Below are positions 27,064-35,818 of a stretch of 64,000 bases of DNA, piece after piece. The notes beneath the pieces are model-generated. The model searched no databases. It was not told where the DNA came from and worked only from the letters and a program-made list of their open reading frames with translations. Position numbers and translations under genes: made by a program. Source of the stretch: Altererythrobacter sp. (lineage in GTDB: Bacteria; Pseudomonadota; Alphaproteobacteria; Sphingomonadales; Sphingomonadaceae); NCBI GenBank assembly GCA_017308255.1, contig JAFKFN010000008.1, positions 62,001 to 126,000 of the forward strand, read 5' to 3'. The number at the start of each line of letters is the position of its first letter. Within the stretch, counting starts at the first letter, position 1.

Positions 27064-27936
27064 CTACCGCGTCACCCGCCGCACGAAGCCGGCCACCATT
27101 CGCTCCACGGACTTGATCTCGCTGCCGATGCTTTGCGCCGGGCTCAGGTGGTTGTGGCCGGCCAGATAGTGCATCTCGGGATAGCCGGCATGGGCCACAC
27201 CCCAGGCGCCGACGAGCTGCGCGGCCTGCGTCTGGAAGTCTGCCGGATCGAATTCCGATACCGTCAGCATCAGCGGGATCGTGGTGTTGAGCAGCCCGGC
27301 CATGCACGAAGCCGGCCCCCAGCCCTTCGGATCATCGCCGTAATAGGCGAGGTGGAACTGATTCCGCGAGCAGCTCAGCGTGTCGTAGATGCCGCTCATC
27401 AGGATCGCCCCGGCGATGCCCCCGTGTTCCGTCACATGATGCGCCTTGTGCGCCACATAGCCGGCGACATGCGTTGCGCCGGCCGATTGGCCGGCCAGCA
27501 CGATCTTGTCGGGATCGCCCCCGTAATCCGCCACATGCGCCTTGAGCCAGCGGATCGCCGCCGCGAGATCTTCCACGCCCGCCGGAAACTGGTGCGCCGG
27601 CGCGAGGCGATACGTGATGGTGACGCCGATGAACCCGTGCAGCGCGGCGGCGGTCCCGATGTTGTCGTAGAACGGCGTTTCGGCAGAGCGCTTGTCCCCC
27701 ATCACGAAACCGCCGCCGTGGACGAAGACCAGCACCGGCGCCTTGTCCGTGCCGGCCTTGCGGAAGAGGTCGAGCCGGTGGCGCGGGTCCTCGCCATATT
27801 CAAGGTCGCGGGTCACTTCGACCTCGGGATCGCTGCCCTTGGCCATGCCGGCGAACAGCTGCGTCGTGCCGCCCAGCATGGCCGGGGTCAGTTCCCGGCC
27901 GAGAGCTTCCAGTTTGGCGCGCAGGTCAGGCGTCAT
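27064..27936 (-). CDS. Alpha/beta hydrolase, HSL-type esterase
   Basis: This 290-residue esterase/lipase of the hormone-sensitive-lipase group has the oxyanion motif HGGGFVMGD and the nucleophile in GQSAGA. Acid and His are in the C-terminal part ([17 protein letters not shown]). I chose the ATG at 27936 because GGAG lies six bases upstream. It overlaps the end of the alcohol dehydrogenase gene by 11 bp and completes an ALDH-ADH-esterase operon. It could release an alcohol from an ester that ADH and ALDH then oxidise. Confidence 0.87.
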   Translation of the reverse strand: MTPDLRAKLEALGRELTPAMLGGTTQLFAGMAKGSDPEVEVTRDLEYGEDPRHRLDLFRKAGTDKAPVLVFVHGGGFVMGDKRSAETPFYDNIGTAAALHGFIGVTITYRLAPAHQFPAGVEDLAAAIRWLKAHVADYGGDPDKIVLAGQSAGATHVAGYVAHKAHHVTEHGGIAGAILMSGIYDTLSCSRNQFHLAYYGDDPKGWGPASCMAGLLNTTIPLMLTVSEFDPADFQTQAAQLVGAWGVAHAGYPEMHYLAGHNHLSPAQSIGSEIKSVERMVAGFVRRVTR

Positions 27937-29035
27937 GCGTATCTCCATCCATCAGCAATACCGGCTTGATAACCCGGCCCGCGCGCGCATCGTCGAACGC
28001 ACGGGCAATCTCGGCGAAGGGATAGGCCGTAAGCAGCCGGTCGAACGGAAAGCGCCCTTCGCGCCAGTGATCGATCAGCAGCGGAATGAAGCTGTGCGGA
28101 TCGGCATCGCCGCCCAGCACGCCCTTCAACGATCGCCCGCCGCTGAGCATTGCGAACATCTTCGGCGCCCAATCGCCGCGCGGAGCAGTGACGAAGGCGG
28201 CCGTGCCGCGCATCGCCAGGCAATCCATCGCTGCATCGAACACCGCTGGAACCGTGGTGGTATTGAGGCTGGCATCGACGCCGCGCCCGCTCATCACCCT
28301 GATCTTGAGCGCCAGATCGGGCTCGTCGCCGCGCAGGCAATCGGTCGCGCCCAGTTCGCGAGCCAGCTCCAGCCGTTCATCCGACAAGTCTATGGCGACG
28401 ATCCGCCCCGCCCCGGCCAGCCGGGCCGCCATCACCGCGCTCAGCCCCACGCCTCCGGTGCCGAACACCGCCAGCGACTGGCCCGCCTGCAATGAAAGCG
28501 CATACAGCACCGCGCCCGCGCCGGTGAGGATGCCGCAGCCGAGCGGCGCCAGCTTGGCCAGGGGCAGGTCCGCCGGCACTTTCACCGCCGTTCGTTCCGG
28601 CACGATGGCATGGCTGGCGAAGCTCGACTGGCCGAAGAAATGCGAATGGATCGGCTCCTCGCCGGCCTTGAGCGCCATCGAACCGTCCAGCCGCCCGCCG
28701 CCGAAGATGCGCGGCATGGCCGTGTCGCAATAGCTCGGCAGGCTGGCGGCGCAGGACGGGCACGCGCCGCACGAACTGCCCGAAAGCACCACGTGATCGC
28801 CCACCGCGAAGCCCACGACGCCGTCGCCCAGCGCTTCCACCACGCCCGCGCCTTCGTGCCCGAGCACGATCGGCAGCGGCGCCAGCCGGCCGTCGTGCGC
28901 GTGGAGATCGGTGTGGCACAGGCCCGTGGCGACCAGCCGCACGCGCATTTCGCCCGCGCGGGGTTCCTCCAGTTCCAGTTCCGCCAGTTCGGGCGCCGGC
29001 GCGCCCGGGCGGCTGACCGCACCCGTGATCCTCAC
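27926..29035 (-). CDS. Zinc-dependent alcohol dehydrogenase (MDR family)
   Basis: This 369-residue medium-chain dehydrogenase has catalytic-zinc residues in [12 protein letters not shown] and [15 protein letters not shown]. The structural-zinc loop [15 protein letters not shown] has the spaced cysteines. The NAD site is [14 protein letters not shown], followed by an acidic IDLSDERL that favours NAD over NADP. The pattern is of the class III/aryl-alcohol dehydrogenase type. The GTG start overlaps the upstream ALDH stop by four bases (GTGA). The substrate is probably a primary, perhaps benzylic, alcohol. Confidence 0.92.
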   Translation of the reverse strand: MRITGAVSRPGAPAPELAELELEEPRAGEMRVRLVATGLCHTDLHAHDGRLAPLPIVLGHEGAGVVEALGDGVVGFAVGDHVVLSGSSCGACPSCAASLPSYCDTAMPRIFGGGRLDGSMALKAGEEPIHSHFFGQSSFASHAIVPERTAVKVPADLPLAKLAPLGCGILTGAGAVLYALSLQAGQSLAVFGTGGVGLSAVMAARLAGAGRIVAIDLSDERLELARELGATDCLRGDEPDLALKIRVMSGRGVDASLNTTTVPAVFDAAMDCLAMRGTAAFVTAPRGDWAPKMFAMLSGGRSLKGVLGGDADPHSFIPLLIDHWREGRFPFDRLLTAYPFAEIARAFDDARAGRVIKPVLLMDGDTHDA

Positions 29036-30510
29036 GCGGCGGGCCCTGCGGGTTTCTGGCCCAAGTGATGATCGTCCTGGATGTCCGCCACCGGCCCGTG
29101 CTGCGTCATCAGCGCCTTGCGGCGGACGAAGCGCAGGATCGATTCCGGCCCCGTGCGCGATCCGCCGAGCCCCGAGAAGCCGAAGCTGTGCGTGCCGATC
29201 GTGCGCATCTTGCCGAACGTCAGGAAAGTATCCTGCAGGAACACCGCCCCGGCATTGATCCGCCGCCCGATCGCCAGCGCTCCCTCCTCGCTGCCGGCAA
29301 GGACCGAGGCAGTCAGCCCGAACTGCGTATCGTTGGCCAGCCGCACCGCCTCGTCCGTGTCCGCATAGGCCATAACCGGGATGCACGGGCCGAACGTCTC
29401 TTCGCGCATGATCTCCATGGCATGGGTCACGCCTGTCAGCACCGTCGGCCGCATGTAGAGCCCGCCGCCGATTTCCTCCACCTCGCCGCCGGTGAGCACC
29501 TGGGCGCCCTTGGCCACGGCATCCGCGAGATGCCGGCGGACGATCTCGGCCTGGGGGGCGAAGGTGAACGGGCCGATGTGCCCGGCGCGCGGGTTTTCGG
29601 CGTTGAGCCGCACGGCCCGCGCCTTTTCCACCAGCTTTGCCACGAAGGCGTCATGCACGCTGCGGTGCACATAGACCCGCTCGGTCGAATAGCAGACCTG
29701 GCCCGTGGCATAGACCGCGCCGCGCAGCACGGCGGTGGCCGCCCGCTCCAGATCGACCGTCTCCGTCACGATCGCCGGGTCCTTGCCGCCCAGTTCCAGG
29801 AAGCAGGGGATCAGCCGCTCGGCACAGGCGACCGCCACCTTGCGCCCGGTGGGCACGCTGCCGGTGAAGCAGATCAGATCCGCCTGGCCGATCACCTGCT
29901 GGCCCACCTCGCCGCCGCCGCTCACGTAATCGAACACCGCCGCCAGTTCCGGCACCGCGCGCACGGTTTCGAACAGCGCCTCGATCACGCGGGGCGTCAC
30001 TTCCGAAGGCTTGAGCAGCACCGCCGAACCGGCGAACAGCGCCGGCACCGCATCGAGCAGCGCCAGCATCAGCGGCGCGTTCCAGGGGGAGATCACCCCC
30101 ACCAGCGCATAAGGCACGAGTTCGCTGCGTACTTCCACCGTGGGCATGACCGCGCTGGTCCCGTTCACCCGGTAAGCCGCCAGCGCCTTGGGCGCATCCT
30201 CCAGCCAGCCGCCGATATTGGCCAGGGTGATGAAGCCTTGCAGGTACGAGGTATGGCACCCGCCGGTATCGACCGCGTCGGCCTCCCCGATCTCGGCGGC
30301 GCGCGCTTTCACTTCGCCCAGCCAACGGGCCATCACCCCGCAACGCGCTTCCAAGGGCAGGGCGGCCCACCGCTGCTGGCCTTCGCGCAGACGGGCGGCC
30401 TTCGCCGTCACGTCCTCTGCACTTGAAACGGCCAGTCTGTAATCGGCCTGCCCGGTGCGCGGATTGCGCACGGCCAGCATCGCTTCCTGGGCGGGAGCCG
30501 CGGACGCCAT
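29032..30510 (-). CDS. Aldehyde dehydrogenase
   Basis: This 492-residue NAD(P)-dependent aldehyde dehydrogenase has SPWNAPLML, the cofactor motif FTGSVPTGRKV, the catalytic Glu in FLELGGKDPAIV, catalytic Cys in ATGQVCYSTERVYV, and EETFGPCIPV near the C terminus. It is the first gene of the ALDH-ADH-esterase operon, with a GAGGAGAGG ribosome site. A TAACG half-site is present upstream but the full TAAC-N4-GTTA motif is not. The substrate is probably an aromatic or aliphatic aldehyde. Confidence 0.94.
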   Translation of the reverse strand: MASAAPAQEAMLAVRNPRTGQADYRLAVSSAEDVTAKAARLREGQQRWAALPLEARCGVMARWLGEVKARAAEIGEADAVDTGGCHTSYLQGFITLANIGGWLEDAPKALAAYRVNGTSAVMPTVEVRSELVPYALVGVISPWNAPLMLALLDAVPALFAGSAVLLKPSEVTPRVIEALFETVRAVPELAAVFDYVSGGGEVGQQVIGQADLICFTGSVPTGRKVAVACAERLIPCFLELGGKDPAIVTETVDLERAATAVLRGAVYATGQVCYSTERVYVHRSVHDAFVAKLVEKARAVRLNAENPRAGHIGPFTFAPQAEIVRRHLADAVAKGAQVLTGGEVEEIGGGLYMRPTVLTGVTHAMEIMREETFGPCIPVMAYADTDEAVRLANDTQFGLTASVLAGSEEGALAIGRRINAGAVFLQDTFLTFGKMRTIGTHSFGFSGLGGSRTGPESILRFVRRKALMTQHGPVADIQDDHHLGQKPAGPAA

Positions 30511-30669
30511 GACCTCTCCTCTTGTCGTCTTTTGCCCACCGGTAACGTCTCGCGGGCGCGCACGATAGCGGCAATTTAACCGCGAGGATCAGCAGGGGAA
30601 TGCGTGCGCCCGGTACCGTTCATGCGGGGCCGGTCGCTCCGGCGATGTTCCGGAGCGACCGGCCCTATG

Positions 30670-32664
30670 TCAGAAGCCGTAACGGAAGCCGCCCCACACG
30701 GTCAGCGGCTCGCCAAGGTCCATCGATCCGCCCTGGTTGCGGGTGATGACCTTCTTGTCGAACAGGTTCTCCACCCGGCCGACGAAGCTCAGCCGATCGA
30801 CCAGCGGCACTTGCGCGAACAGGTCCACCGTCGTCGCGGCGGGCAGCGCGTCGTCCTGCTGGTCATCCTCGTATTGCAGCCCGACATGGCGCACCGTCGC
30901 CGCCAAGTTCGTGCCTTCGGCCGGCCGCCAGCTCGCCGTCACGCTGCCCGCCCATTTCGGCGTCTGCGCGGGACGGAAGCCGTCGAGATCGGCCGCCTGC
31001 CCCGTGCCGCGCATCTTGGCTTCGGTATAGGCGAGCGTGCCATCAAGGCTGAACTGGCCGAACTGGAGCTGCGTGCCGAATTCGAGGCCCTGGGCGTCGA
31101 TCGCGTCGATGTTCCGCCGCTGGCGTTCGTTGGTGCCGATGGTGACGTTGGTGATCGCGTGCTTCACCTTGTTGTCGAAGGCCGTCAGCGTGAAGCCCAC
31201 GCCGGGCGCCGGGCGCCAGTCCACGCCCGCTTCGAAGCCTTCCAGCCGCTCGTTCTCGAGCGCGGCATTGGCCTGCGTGGTCACCGGGAACACCACGAAG
31301 GGGCGGTAAAGCTCGTTCAGGGTGGGCAGCCGCAGCGAGCTGTAGGCCGCCGCGCGCAGGCTCAGGCCGCCGCCCGCCTTGAACACCGCGCCCGCGCGGT
31401 AGGAGAACGCCCAGTCGTCCCGGTCGGGATAGACCGAATCCTCGATCACCCCGCCCGCGGCGTTGAGATTGCGGTGATAGCCATCCCGGATCGTCCAGCG
31501 ATCGGCGCGCACGCCGCCGGTCAGCGTCAGCAGCCCCAGCTGCCAGTCATCCTCCAGGAACAGGCCCAGATCCGTGTTCACCCCGCCGGCGAAGCGGCTG
31601 CCGTTTCCGGCCCCATTGGCGGCATAGCGATATTCGGCCAGATCGCCTTCCGAGCGGCGGAAATCGGAGCCCAGGCGCAGCGTATGCCCGCCGCCGACCG
31701 GCGGGCGCACTTCGATCTTGCCGCCTTGCCCGGTAGAAGGCGTGTCCGCCTGATCGAGCGTCTTGGTGAAGGTGCTGGAGGAGATCACGATATTGTTGAA
31801 GTTGCGCCACTGGGCATAAGCCAGCGCATCCACCTGCCAGGGGCCACGGCTGACCACCCGGGCGCTGATATCCTGCCCGTTGCTGCCGGTGTCCGCCCCC
31901 TTGAAGCGCAGCACGCGATCGTCGTCATAAGCCAGCCCGCGCACCTGGACTTCGATATCGTCGCCCAGCGGCTGCACGATGCGGCCGCTGGCCGACCACG
32001 AATTGAACCGCGCGCGGGCCGTGGCGGGCACGCGCTGATCCACCGGCGTGGTGTAGTAGCCCTGGCCGCGATCCCACCGGCCGCTGATCACCGCGAAACC
32101 CCGGCCCAGCTTCGGCGCGACCGTGCCGGACACTTCCGCTTCCGAACGATCGTTCAACATGGCCTGGCCGCTGAAGCCGCCCAGCGTCGCGGCGTCGGCG
32201 CTTTCCAGCTCGATCGTGCCGCCCAGCGCGCCCGTGCCGAACGGGCCGGAGCCGCCGCCGCGGGTGACGCGGATGTTCGACAGCCGCTCGGGCGCGACGG
32301 CCGAGAACGGGATGTAGCCGAAGAACGGATCGGCCAGCGGCACCCCGTCCAGCAGCATCAGCGCCCGGCTGGTGGCATTGCCGCCCAGCGCGCGCAGCGT
32401 GGCGCCCTGCGCGCTGGGGTTGGAGGCGCGGCTGTCGGACCGGCGGAATTGCTGGAAGCCGGCGACGGATGACAGCACGTCCTCGATCCGGCCGGAGGCG
32501 CTGGAAACGATCTCGTCGCGGTCCAGCTCGATAACGTCATAGGCCGGGGTCGCGGGCGTCTGTTCCAGACCCTGCCCCGTCACCACGATCACCGACGTTT
32601 GTTGCGCCAGTGCCGGCACGGCGGCGAACAGCAGTGGAAGCGAAGCCAGATACTTCAGGCGCAT
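30670..32664 (-). CDS. TonB-dependent receptor
   Basis: This 664-residue outer-membrane receptor has a signal peptide (residues 1-20, ending AVPALAQ), a TonB-box-like SVIVVTG, and a plug domain with LLDGVPLADPFFGYIPFSAV and the repeat GGGSGPFGTGALGGT. The C-terminal barrel ends in WGGFRYGF. No Fur-type box or cobalamin riboswitch is apparent upstream. Between aromatic dehydrogenase operons it could import phenolic oligomers, as TonB receptors do for lignin biaryls in Sphingobium, but the ligand is unknown. Confidence 0.87.
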   Translation of the reverse strand: MRLKYLASLPLLFAAVPALAQQTSVIVVTGQGLEQTPATPAYDVIELDRDEIVSSASGRIEDVLSSVAGFQQFRRSDSRASNPSAQGATLRALGGNATSRALMLLDGVPLADPFFGYIPFSAVAPERLSNIRVTRGGGSGPFGTGALGGTIELESADAATLGGFSGQAMLNDRSEAEVSGTVAPKLGRGFAVISGRWDRGQGYYTTPVDQRVPATARARFNSWSASGRIVQPLGDDIEVQVRGLAYDDDRVLRFKGADTGSNGQDISARVVSRGPWQVDALAYAQWRNFNNIVISSSTFTKTLDQADTPSTGQGGKIEVRPPVGGGHTLRLGSDFRRSEGDLAEYRYAANGAGNGSRFAGGVNTDLGLFLEDDWQLGLLTLTGGVRADRWTIRDGYHRNLNAAGGVIEDSVYPDRDDWAFSYRAGAVFKAGGGLSLRAAAYSSLRLPTLNELYRPFVVFPVTTQANAALENERLEGFEAGVDWRPAPGVGFTLTAFDNKVKHAITNVTIGTNERQRRNIDAIDAQGLEFGTQLQFGQFSLDGTLAYTEAKMRGTGQAADLDGFRPAQTPKWAGSVTASWRPAEGTNLAATVRHVGLQYEDDQQDDALPAATTVDLFAQVPLVDRLSFVGRVENLFDKKVITRNQGGSMDLGEPLTVWGGFRYGF

Positions 32665-32850
32665 GGAACAGGTCCCTCCCGTTGAAATTGCGTTTGTCCG
32701 GCGCTTTAGCGGCTGATCCTTGCCGCGTCACCCCTCCTTTGCCAAACAGGGCGCGCCGCAAGGAGATATGAGAAAACGCTTCGCTTGATTGCCTCTGAAA
32801 CCCGCGCGGCCGAGCCGCCAGGTCCATCCACCAGACAGGATTTGTTGACT

Positions 32851-33303
32851 ATGTCCGTTCCACCGACGGTTTCGCACGATCATCCCGCGCTGCTCGCCAG
32901 CCCCGACCCGAAGCTCGCCGCCAACAAGCGGCTGGTCTATGATATGTACCGGATCGTGCTCCAGGCGGGGCACGCCGACCGGGCGCACGAATTCATCGCC
33001 AGCGATTACATCCAGCATAACCCGAACGCGGCGCAAGGCCTGGCCGGCCTGGTGGACTATGTCCGATCCTCGCGCCCCGAGCGGGAGATACAGGACACGC
33101 TCGACCTACCGCTGGTCCACCTGATGGCCGAAGGCGATCATGTCGCCACCACCTTCGTGCGGCCCGAGAAGGACGCTGCCGGCGAAACCTATTATTCGAG
33201 CTGGTTCGACCTCTACCGCATCGAGAACGGCAAGATCGCCGAGCACTGGGACCCGATGCTCAAGAGCGACCCGAAGATTGATCCGAACACGAAGAAGCTG
33301 TGA
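32851..33303 (+). CDS. SnoaL-like protein
   Basis: This 150-residue NTF2-fold protein is of the polyketide-cyclase-like group. It has FIASDYIQHNPNAAQG and the C-terminal FDLYRIENGKIAEHWDPML, which match the protein at 9500-9889. There is no signal peptide from the chosen ATG; in-frame codons upstream to 32785 are atypical. It is divergent from the TonB receptor gene. Function unknown. Confidence 0.82.
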   Translation: MSVPPTVSHDHPALLASPDPKLAANKRLVYDMYRIVLQAGHADRAHEFIASDYIQHNPNAAQGLAGLVDYVRSSRPEREIQDTLDLPLVHLMAEGDHVATTFVRPEKDAAGETYYSSWFDLYRIENGKIAEHWDPMLKSDPKIDPNTKKL

Positions 33304-33340
33304 CGGCTCGGCCGGAAACCGCCGGCTGAACCAACCGGCA

Positions 33341-33925
33341 TCAGGGCTGGCTTTCCAGCAGGTTGGCCCCGGCCAGCTGCGCCCGCAGGCTTTCGAGCTG
33401 CCGCCCCGAAACGGGCGGCAGTTCCGCCGCCGGCTTGCCCTTGCGCAGCCGTTCGCGATCTTTCTCCGACGGTTCCACCGCGCGGATGCGCACCGGCGCC
33501 AGGCCCTGGCGGCGGATTCCGAGCTGCTCCGCCGCGCCGCGCGACAAGTCGATGATCCGTGATCCGCCGGCGAAGGGCCCGCGATCGTTGATCCGCACCA
33601 CGATACGCCGCCCGGTATCGAGCGCCGTGACCTCGACATAAGTCGGCAGCGGCAGGGTCCGGTGCGCGGCGGTGATCCAGTCCGGCCGGAAGCGTTCGCC
33701 ATTGGCCGTCTGGCTGCCGGATTCCGGGCCATACCAGGTGGCATAGCCCAGCCGGTCGTAAACCGGTTCGGCAGCCGGCGTATAAGTCGTGCCGCGCACG
33801 GTGTAGGGCCCGCCGATCCGCACCGGCACATCGCTCACCGGCCGGAAATTCCGCCCGCCGGCGCAGGCCGACAGGGCCAAGGCGGCGCCTGCCAAGCCTG
33901 CCGTTCTCATTGCCCATCCAAGCAT
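33341..33925 (-). CDS. rlpA: RlpA-like septal ring lytic transglycosylase/lipoprotein
   Basis: This 194-residue lipoprotein has a lipobox LALSACAGG (about residues 15-23). A double-psi beta-barrel domain follows: YATWYGPESGSQTANGERFRP, VVRINDRGPFAGGSRIIDLS, with the conserved catalytic-type Asp-Arg-Gly. There is no C-terminal SPOR domain, which many RlpA proteins carry. The start could also be Met6 (33910). It acts on peptidoglycan in the periplasm. Confidence 0.88.
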   Translation of the reverse strand: MLGWAMRTAGLAGAALALSACAGGRNFRPVSDVPVRIGGPYTVRGTTYTPAAEPVYDRLGYATWYGPESGSQTANGERFRPDWITAAHRTLPLPTYVEVTALDTGRRIVVRINDRGPFAGGSRIIDLSRGAAEQLGIRRQGLAPVRIRAVEPSEKDRERLRKGKPAAELPPVSGRQLESLRAQLAGANLLESQP

Positions 33926-33993
33926 CGGCAGAAGATTAGCTTCCGGATTTCCTGGCGGGAAGCTGCCTATTGCCGCCCGCCCCCGACCGGCCC

Positions 33994-34134
33994 GTCACCC
34001 TGATCTTGGTTCAGGGTCCATTTTTCCGCACACATGGCTCCATCGGCTCCGATCAAAACCAGCCGCGCAGTGGCGCTTTATTGTCGCACTCCGGTGAGCC
34101 GGCGCAATGGATGCTGAAACAAGTTCAGCATGAC
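33994..34134. repeat. Paired palindromic repeat, type B
   Basis: Left hairpin GTCACCCTGATCTTGGTTCAGGG, right hairpin GCTGAAACAAGTTCAGCATGAC, about 75 bp apart. Same family as 9367-9472. It lies between rlpA and the ALDH gene at 34164. Confidence 0.75.
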
Positions 34135-34163
34135 GATGGGAAGCTGTGGAAAGATGCTCCCCC

Positions 34164-35636
34164 TCAGAGCCGCGCCGGTGCTCCATCCAGGAGGATGGTC
34201 TTGGTTTCCAGGTAGGGCCACAGGCCCTCCTCGCCGCCTTCGCGGCCCACGCCGCTTTGCTTGAAGCCACCGAACGGCATGCCGAATTCCATCCGCATCC
34301 CGTTCTGCCCCATGACACCGGTGCGGATACGGCGGCTGATGTCATAGGCGGCCTGCGGATCGGTGGTCAGCACCGAGCCGTTGAGCCCGAAGTTGGACTC
34401 ATTGGCGAGGCGCACCGCGTCTTCCTCGTCCTCCGCCGGGATCAGGCACAGGACGGGGCCGAAGATTTCCTCTTGGGCGATACGGCTACGGTTATCGACA
34501 TTGGCGAACAGGGTCGGCTCGATGAAATAGCCCTTGTTCAAATGCGCCGGGCGCTGGCCGCCGGTGACCAGATCGGCGCCGGACTTGCGGCCTTCCTCGA
34601 TATACATCTCCACCCGATCGAGCTGGCGCTTCATCGCCAGCGGGCCGAGCTGCGTCTCCGGGTCTTCGGAATGGCCGATGCGGATGCCTTTCATCACCCC
34701 GGCGATGGCTTCGGCCAGTTCGTCATGCCGGTGCTTGGGGACGATCGCACGACTGAGCATGGCGCAGACCTGCCCGCTCATCACCGTGATCGTGTTGCCG
34801 AGGATGCCGGCGGCCGCCTCGATCGGGAAATCGTCGCGCACGATGGCGGCGGACTTGCCGCCCAGCTCCATGGTGCAGCGAGTCATCTTGGCGCCGCAGA
34901 TGCCGGCGATGTGCATGCCCGCCGCGCTCGATCCGGTGAAGCTGACCTTGTCGATATCCGTGCTGCGGATCAGGTAATCCGACGCCTCGCGCTCCGCCGG
35001 CACGAGGTTCACCGTGCCCGCCGGCAGGCCCGCCGCCTCGGCCGCTTCGGCGATGATATAGGCTTCCAGCGGGGTTTCCGGCGAAGGCTTCATCACGATC
35101 GGGCATCCGGCCACCAGCGCATAGAACACCTTGTTGGCCATGATGCCGAACGGGGCGTTCCACGGCGCGATGCCCACCACCACGCCCACCGGCTCACGCA
35201 CGATCACAGCGGTATCGACCACCACGCCCTTCTTCTGCTCCGTCCAGGCGAAGCTTTCCCCCATGGCCGCGATGCCCCGCAACCCCGCCACGGCGCCGCC
35301 GTGCATCATCGGCGCGAAGCTGGCGAGCCCGCCCACCTGCGCCGTCCAGGCAGCGGAAAGTTCCGGCACGCGCTTTTCGAGATGATCGATCATCGCCATG
35401 AGCCGGGCGCCGCGCTCCGCCGGCGGGGTGGTCGGCCAGGGGCCGTGATCGAACGCCTGGCGCGCCGCCGCGACGGCCCGGTCCATATCCTCCGGCCCCG
35501 CCGCCGCCGTGCGAGCGACCACTTCCTCGGTGTTCGGATTGACCACCTCGATCTGGCCGCCCCCCAGCGGGGCGACCCATTCGCCGCCGATGAACAGCTT
35601 GTCGGGATGCCGGATGTTCACGCCTTGGGGGATCAT
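34164..35636 (-). CDS. Aldehyde dehydrogenase
   Basis: This 490-residue aldehyde dehydrogenase has APWNAPFGIM, the cofactor motif FTGSSAAGMHIA, catalytic Glu in TMELGGKSAAIV, catalytic Cys in MSGQVCAMLSR and the C-terminal EEIFGPVLCL. The ATG at 35636 (MIPQGVNIRHPDK) has AGGAGA seven bases upstream; an ATG 21 bp earlier has none. It lies downstream of the PQQ alcohol dehydrogenase gene, separated by a type B repeat, so the pair could oxidise an alcohol to the acid in two compartments. Confidence 0.94.
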   Translation of the reverse strand: MIPQGVNIRHPDKLFIGGEWVAPLGGGQIEVVNPNTEEVVARTAAAGPEDMDRAVAAARQAFDHGPWPTTPPAERGARLMAMIDHLEKRVPELSAAWTAQVGGLASFAPMMHGGAVAGLRGIAAMGESFAWTEQKKGVVVDTAVIVREPVGVVVGIAPWNAPFGIMANKVFYALVAGCPIVMKPSPETPLEAYIIAEAAEAAGLPAGTVNLVPAEREASDYLIRSTDIDKVSFTGSSAAGMHIAGICGAKMTRCTMELGGKSAAIVRDDFPIEAAAGILGNTITVMSGQVCAMLSRAIVPKHRHDELAEAIAGVMKGIRIGHSEDPETQLGPLAMKRQLDRVEMYIEEGRKSGADLVTGGQRPAHLNKGYFIEPTLFANVDNRSRIAQEEIFGPVLCLIPAEDEEDAVRLANESNFGLNGSVLTTDPQAAYDISRRIRTGVMGQNGMRMEFGMPFGGFKQSGVGREGGEEGLWPYLETKTILLDGAPARL

Positions 35637-35678
35637 TGGGTTTCTCCTGAATTCCACACGGTCCTAATCCCCTTCCTC

Positions 35679-35786
35679 GTCATGCTGAACCCGTTTCAGC
35701 ATCCCTCTCTCCCCACGCGCCCATCTTGCGAGCGAAGCGCCAGGACGCGGTCAGCGAGATGGACCCCGAAACGCGTTCGGGGTGAC
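35679..35786. repeat. Paired palindromic repeat, type B variant
   Basis: Left hairpin GTCATGCTGAACCCGTTTCAGC, right hairpin CCCCGAAACGCGTTCGGGGTGAC. Related to 9367-9472 and 33994-34134, with different stem sequences but the same outer GTCA...TGAC edges. Confidence 0.75.
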
Positions 35787-35818
35787 CGGAAAGGTCAAAG
35801 GGACTTGAGCTTGCATCC

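Noticed and set aside
30511..30600. TAACG sequence upstream of the ALDH-ADH operon as a fifth regulon site
   Set aside because: Only one half-site is present (GGTAACGTCTCG); the matching GTTA is missing.
32665..32850. Possible cobalamin riboswitch upstream of the TonB receptor at 30670
   Set aside because: I looked for the B12 box and found no match, and the leader is short.
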